Assembly: GCA_016845585.1 (NCBI GenBank)
Contig: JAERSO010000017.1
Coordinates: forward strand, 1-64,000
Direction of reading: 5' to 3'
Origin: Acidimicrobiaceae bacterium
GTDB lineage: Bacteria; Actinomycetota; Acidimicrobiia; Acidimicrobiales; Aldehydirespiratoraceae
DNA: 64,000 nucleotides
The notes beneath the pieces are model-generated. The model was given only the letters and a program-made list of their open reading frames with translations. It did no database searches and was not told the origin of the DNA. Of the stretch, positions 61,967 through 64,000 are shown piece after piece (positions within the stretch are counted from its first letter, which is position 1; every line of letters starts with the position of its first letter). A program made the translations under genes and the position numbers.

Positions 61967-62374
61967 ATGATTGTCGTCGACTGGGACGCCCTGCGTGTCG
62001 CGGCGCGCCGCGCCGCGGCCTCCGCATACGCGCCGTACAGCGGACTCCACGTCGGTGTCGCGGGACTCTCGTCGAACGGCACGGTGTTCACGGCCTGCAA
62101 TGTCGAGAACGTGTCGTTCGGGCTGACGCTGTGCGCCGAGTGCGGATTGGTCTCCGCCCTGCGGTCCGCCGGCGAGGACTCCCTGATCGCCGTCGCTGCG
62201 GCGGACGACCGAGGCAATCTGCTGACGCCGTGCGGGCGCTGCCGTCAGCTCCTGATGGAGCACGGGGGATCCTCGATGCTGGTCGACACTGATCCCATTC
62301 CCCTGCCGCTCGCCGAACTACTGCCGGGGGCGTTCGATGCATCGGATCTCCCGTCGTCAGGCGGCCGGCCATGA
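61967..62374 (+). CDS. cdd: Cytidine deaminase
   Basis: The 135-residue enzyme has the zinc site CAECG (Cys and catalytic Glu) and PCGRCRQ, and the early segment SAYAPYSGLHVGVA. It converts cytidine or deoxycytidine to uridine forms. GAAGGAG precedes the ATG. Its stop overlaps the thymidine phosphorylase start (ATGA), so the two make a pyrimidine nucleoside salvage pair. Confidence 0.9.
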   Translation: MIVVDWDALRVAARRAAASAYAPYSGLHVGVAGLSSNGTVFTACNVENVSFGLTLCAECGLVSALRSAGEDSLIAVAAADDRGNLLTPCGRCRQLLMEHGGSSMLVDTDPIPLPLAELLPGAFDASDLPSSGGRP

Positions 62375-63642
62375 GGGCTCACGACGTGATCGTGACGAAG
62401 CGTGATGGTGGCCGGCTGACCGACGAGCAGATCGACTGGTTCATCTCGACCTACGCCGGCACCGACGAGATCGCCGACGAGCAGGCCGCGGCGTTGATCA
62501 TGGCCATCTTCTTGAACGGGCTGGAGCCCGACGAGCTCACCCACTGGACCGGCGCGATGATCGACTCGGGCGACCGGCTCGATCTCTCCGCCATCAGTCG
62601 GCCGACCGTCGACAAGCACTCGACCGGTGGTGTCGGCGACAAGATCTCGCTGATCGTCGTGCCCCTGCTCGCAGCCTGTGGTGCTGCTGTACCGCAACTC
62701 TCCGGTCGTGGGCTCGGGCACACCGGCGGCACCCTCGACAAGATGGAGGCGATTCCCGGCTGGCGCTCCGAGATGTCGCTCGAGCAGATGCATCAGCAAC
62801 TCGACACGATCGGAGGGGTGATCGCCGGAGCGTCAGCGTCACTCGCTCCAGCTGATCGGAAGCTGTATGCGCTCCGCGATGTGACCGCGACTGTCGAGTC
62901 GATCCCGTTGATCGCCAGCTCGATCATGTCGAAGAAGATCGCGGAGGGCACGCGTGCGCTCGCGCTCGACGTGAAGGTCGGTTCCGGCGCGTTCATGCCA
63001 GATGTTGCGTCAGCCGACGAACTCGCCCGAACCATGGTCCGGCTCGGTGAGGCGCACGGTGTTTCCACGTCGGCGCTCGTCACCCGGATGGACGGTCTGC
63101 TGGGTGCGACCGCGGGAAATGCGCTCGAGGTCGCCGAGGCGCTCGACGTGCTGACCGGCGGGGGACCAGCCGACGTGGTCGAGCTGTCGATCGCCCTCGC
63201 CGAGGAGATGGCACGGCTGGCCGGTCTCGATGTCGATGTTGCGGCAACCCTCGCGTCGGGTGCGGCGATGGACTCCTTTGCGGCAATGGTCGCCGCCCAG
63301 GGAGGCGACCTGTCGGCCGGTCTCCCGGTGGCCGCCCACATTCGCCATGTCACCGCAACGGAGCCGGGATTCGTCCACGGGATCAACGCGCGACGAGTCG
63401 GTGTCGCCGCCTGGCTCCTCGGCGCAGGCCGGGCGCGCAAGGAAGACCCCGTGAGTCCGACCGCGGGGGTGGTCGCTCTGGTTCGCCCCGGGGACGAAGT
63501 GGAGGCCGGCCAGCCGGTCCTGGCCATGCACGCCGACCACGAGAGCCGATTCGAGCGCGCCGAGCGGGAACTCGCGGGGAGCGTGACCATCGGAGCCGGG
63601 TCGGTCGAGGCCGCGCCGATGGTCATCGAGACGGTGCCGTAG
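62371..63642 (+). CDS. deoA: Thymidine phosphorylase
   Basis: The 423-residue enzyme has the phosphate-binding KHSTGGVGDK, LSGRGLGHTGGTLDK and the Lys-rich DVKVGSGAFM. It cleaves thymidine or deoxyuridine with phosphate. The length and a C-terminal PYNP domain are normal. It is coupled to cytidine deaminase, which supplies deoxyuridine. Confidence 0.9.
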   Translation: MRAHDVIVTKRDGGRLTDEQIDWFISTYAGTDEIADEQAAALIMAIFLNGLEPDELTHWTGAMIDSGDRLDLSAISRPTVDKHSTGGVGDKISLIVVPLLAACGAAVPQLSGRGLGHTGGTLDKMEAIPGWRSEMSLEQMHQQLDTIGGVIAGASASLAPADRKLYALRDVTATVESIPLIASSIMSKKIAEGTRALALDVKVGSGAFMPDVASADELARTMVRLGEAHGVSTSALVTRMDGLLGATAGNALEVAEALDVLTGGGPADVVELSIALAEEMARLAGLDVDVAATLASGAAMDSFAAMVAAQGGDLSAGLPVAAHIRHVTATEPGFVHGINARRVGVAAWLLGAGRARKEDPVSPTAGVVALVRPGDEVEAGQPVLAMHADHESRFERAERELAGSVTIGAGSVEAAPMVIETVP

Positions 63643-63651
63643 CGTGGGCGG

Positions 63652-64000
63652 ATGGTCGAGAACCAGCCCGTGCGGATGAAGATCGGAGTCCAACTCCCGG
63701 AGGTGGAGTGGGAAGTTCCGTTCCCCCACCTGATCGAGATGGCGCAAGCCGCGGAAACCGTCGGTTTCGACTCCGTCTGGTACGGCGACCACCTCATCTA
63801 CGACCTGCCGGTCGGCGCCCGCGGTCCGTGGGAGGCGTGGACGACGCTTGCTGCGATCGCGGCGAGCACCTCGAGGATCGAACTGGGCCCGCTCGTCGCC
63901 TCCACCAGCTTCCATGCCCCCGCCATGCTCGCCAAGCAGGCCGCAACCGTCGATGCCGTCTCACAGGGACGTCTGATCGTCGGACTCGGCGCGGGGTGGA
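63652..64000 (+). CDS. LLM-class F420-dependent oxidoreductase, N-terminal part
   Basis: The first 116 codons lie in the window, continuing past the right edge. FPHLIEMAQAAETVGFDSVWYGDHLI and the later LAAIAASTSRIELGPLV (each only part of a longer match) are typical of bacterial luciferase-like monooxygenases. VDAVSQGRLIVGLGAGW is the F420-group hallmark. The ATG follows 9 bp after deoA. The cofactor F420 is likely but the substrate is unknown. Confidence 0.8.
   Translation, partial: MVENQPVRMKIGVQLPEVEWEVPFPHLIEMAQAAETVGFDSVWYGDHLIYDLPVGARGPWEAWTTLAAIAASTSRIELGPLVASTSFHAPAMLAKQAATVDAVSQGRLIVGLGAGW

Overview
The window is about 64 kb of high-GC DNA with dense, mostly short-spaced genes, frequent GTG starts and 4-bp ATGA/GTGA gene overlaps. 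The gene content (Fur-family zinc/iron regulation, an F420-type LLM oxidoreductase, an FrhB-like protein, PHA synthase, heme A synthase, many SDR and M20/M81/M50 proteins) points to a free-living aerobic actinobacterium. Acidimicrobiia is my best guess from family resemblance; I could not run a phylogeny. I saw no rRNA, tRNA, CRISPR array, integrase or transposase.

Layout. 1-1438: divergent metal-uptake ABC genes and a Fur/Zur-type regulator around two Fur-box-like palindromes. 1536-2666: COX15-type heme A synthase. 2768-4000 and 11936-13162: two near-identical APC amino-acid permeases in direct orientation, flanking an envelope-sugar cluster (GT39-like and GT2 glycosyltransferases, a UPF0104 membrane protein, an FrhB-like flavoprotein, a polysaccharide pyruvyl transferase). 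13196-19083: MFS transporter, TauD-type dioxygenase, lipoprotein, amidase, SDR. 19287-21567: glycyl radical enzyme YjjI and its activase YjjW. 21664-30606: cupredoxin-like lipoprotein, a GGDEF/EAL gene, an amino-acid decarboxylase, a PPi-type phosphofructokinase, and an alcohol dehydrogenase/amidohydrolase/GST-like run. 30603-35474: a flavin monooxygenase, then an ABC exporter with its histidine kinase and response regulator. 35559-41308: SDR, DUF1269, M20 amidohydrolase, acylphosphatase, M81 peptidase, quinone-oxidoreductase-like protein.

41305-50434 is the most interesting part. A GATase1-like AraC (GlxA/GbdR-type) regulator is followed by a tandem direct repeat and then nine tightly coupled genes: enolase-superfamily enzyme, fatty-acid-hydroxylase-type membrane enzyme, gamma-butyrobetaine-hydroxylase-like dioxygenase, both aconitase X subunits, an Asp/Glu-racemase/maleate-isomerase-like protein that seems to lack its catalytic cysteines, sulfotransferase-like protein, SDR and AhpD-like protein. 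A convergent Rieske oxygenase and, further on, a creatinase with its own GntR regulator suggest that 41-56 kb is devoted to methylated or quaternary amino compounds. The order hydroxylate, then dehydrate, is chemically coherent but I know of no described pathway with this set. 56529-60885: 2OG-Fe(II) oxygenase, TetR regulator, PHA synthase and PHA-depolymerase-like hydrolase. 60918-64000: cation/Ca2+ antiporter, cytidine deaminase, thymidine phosphorylase and the start of an LLM oxidoreductase.

A second theme is gene decay. At least six genes are broken: an HxlR regulator and a beta-carbonic anhydrase (4632-5632), a squalene-cyclase/prenyltransferase-like remnant (14447-14597), a GGDEF/EAL gene (TGA at 23970-23972), a phosphofructokinase (25671-26736) and a malic enzyme (52885-54458). 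Lesions are 1-nt losses in C/G runs, nonsense codons at expected Trp or Tyr positions, and internal deletions. They may be real pseudogenes or partly sequence/assembly errors; reads are needed to decide.
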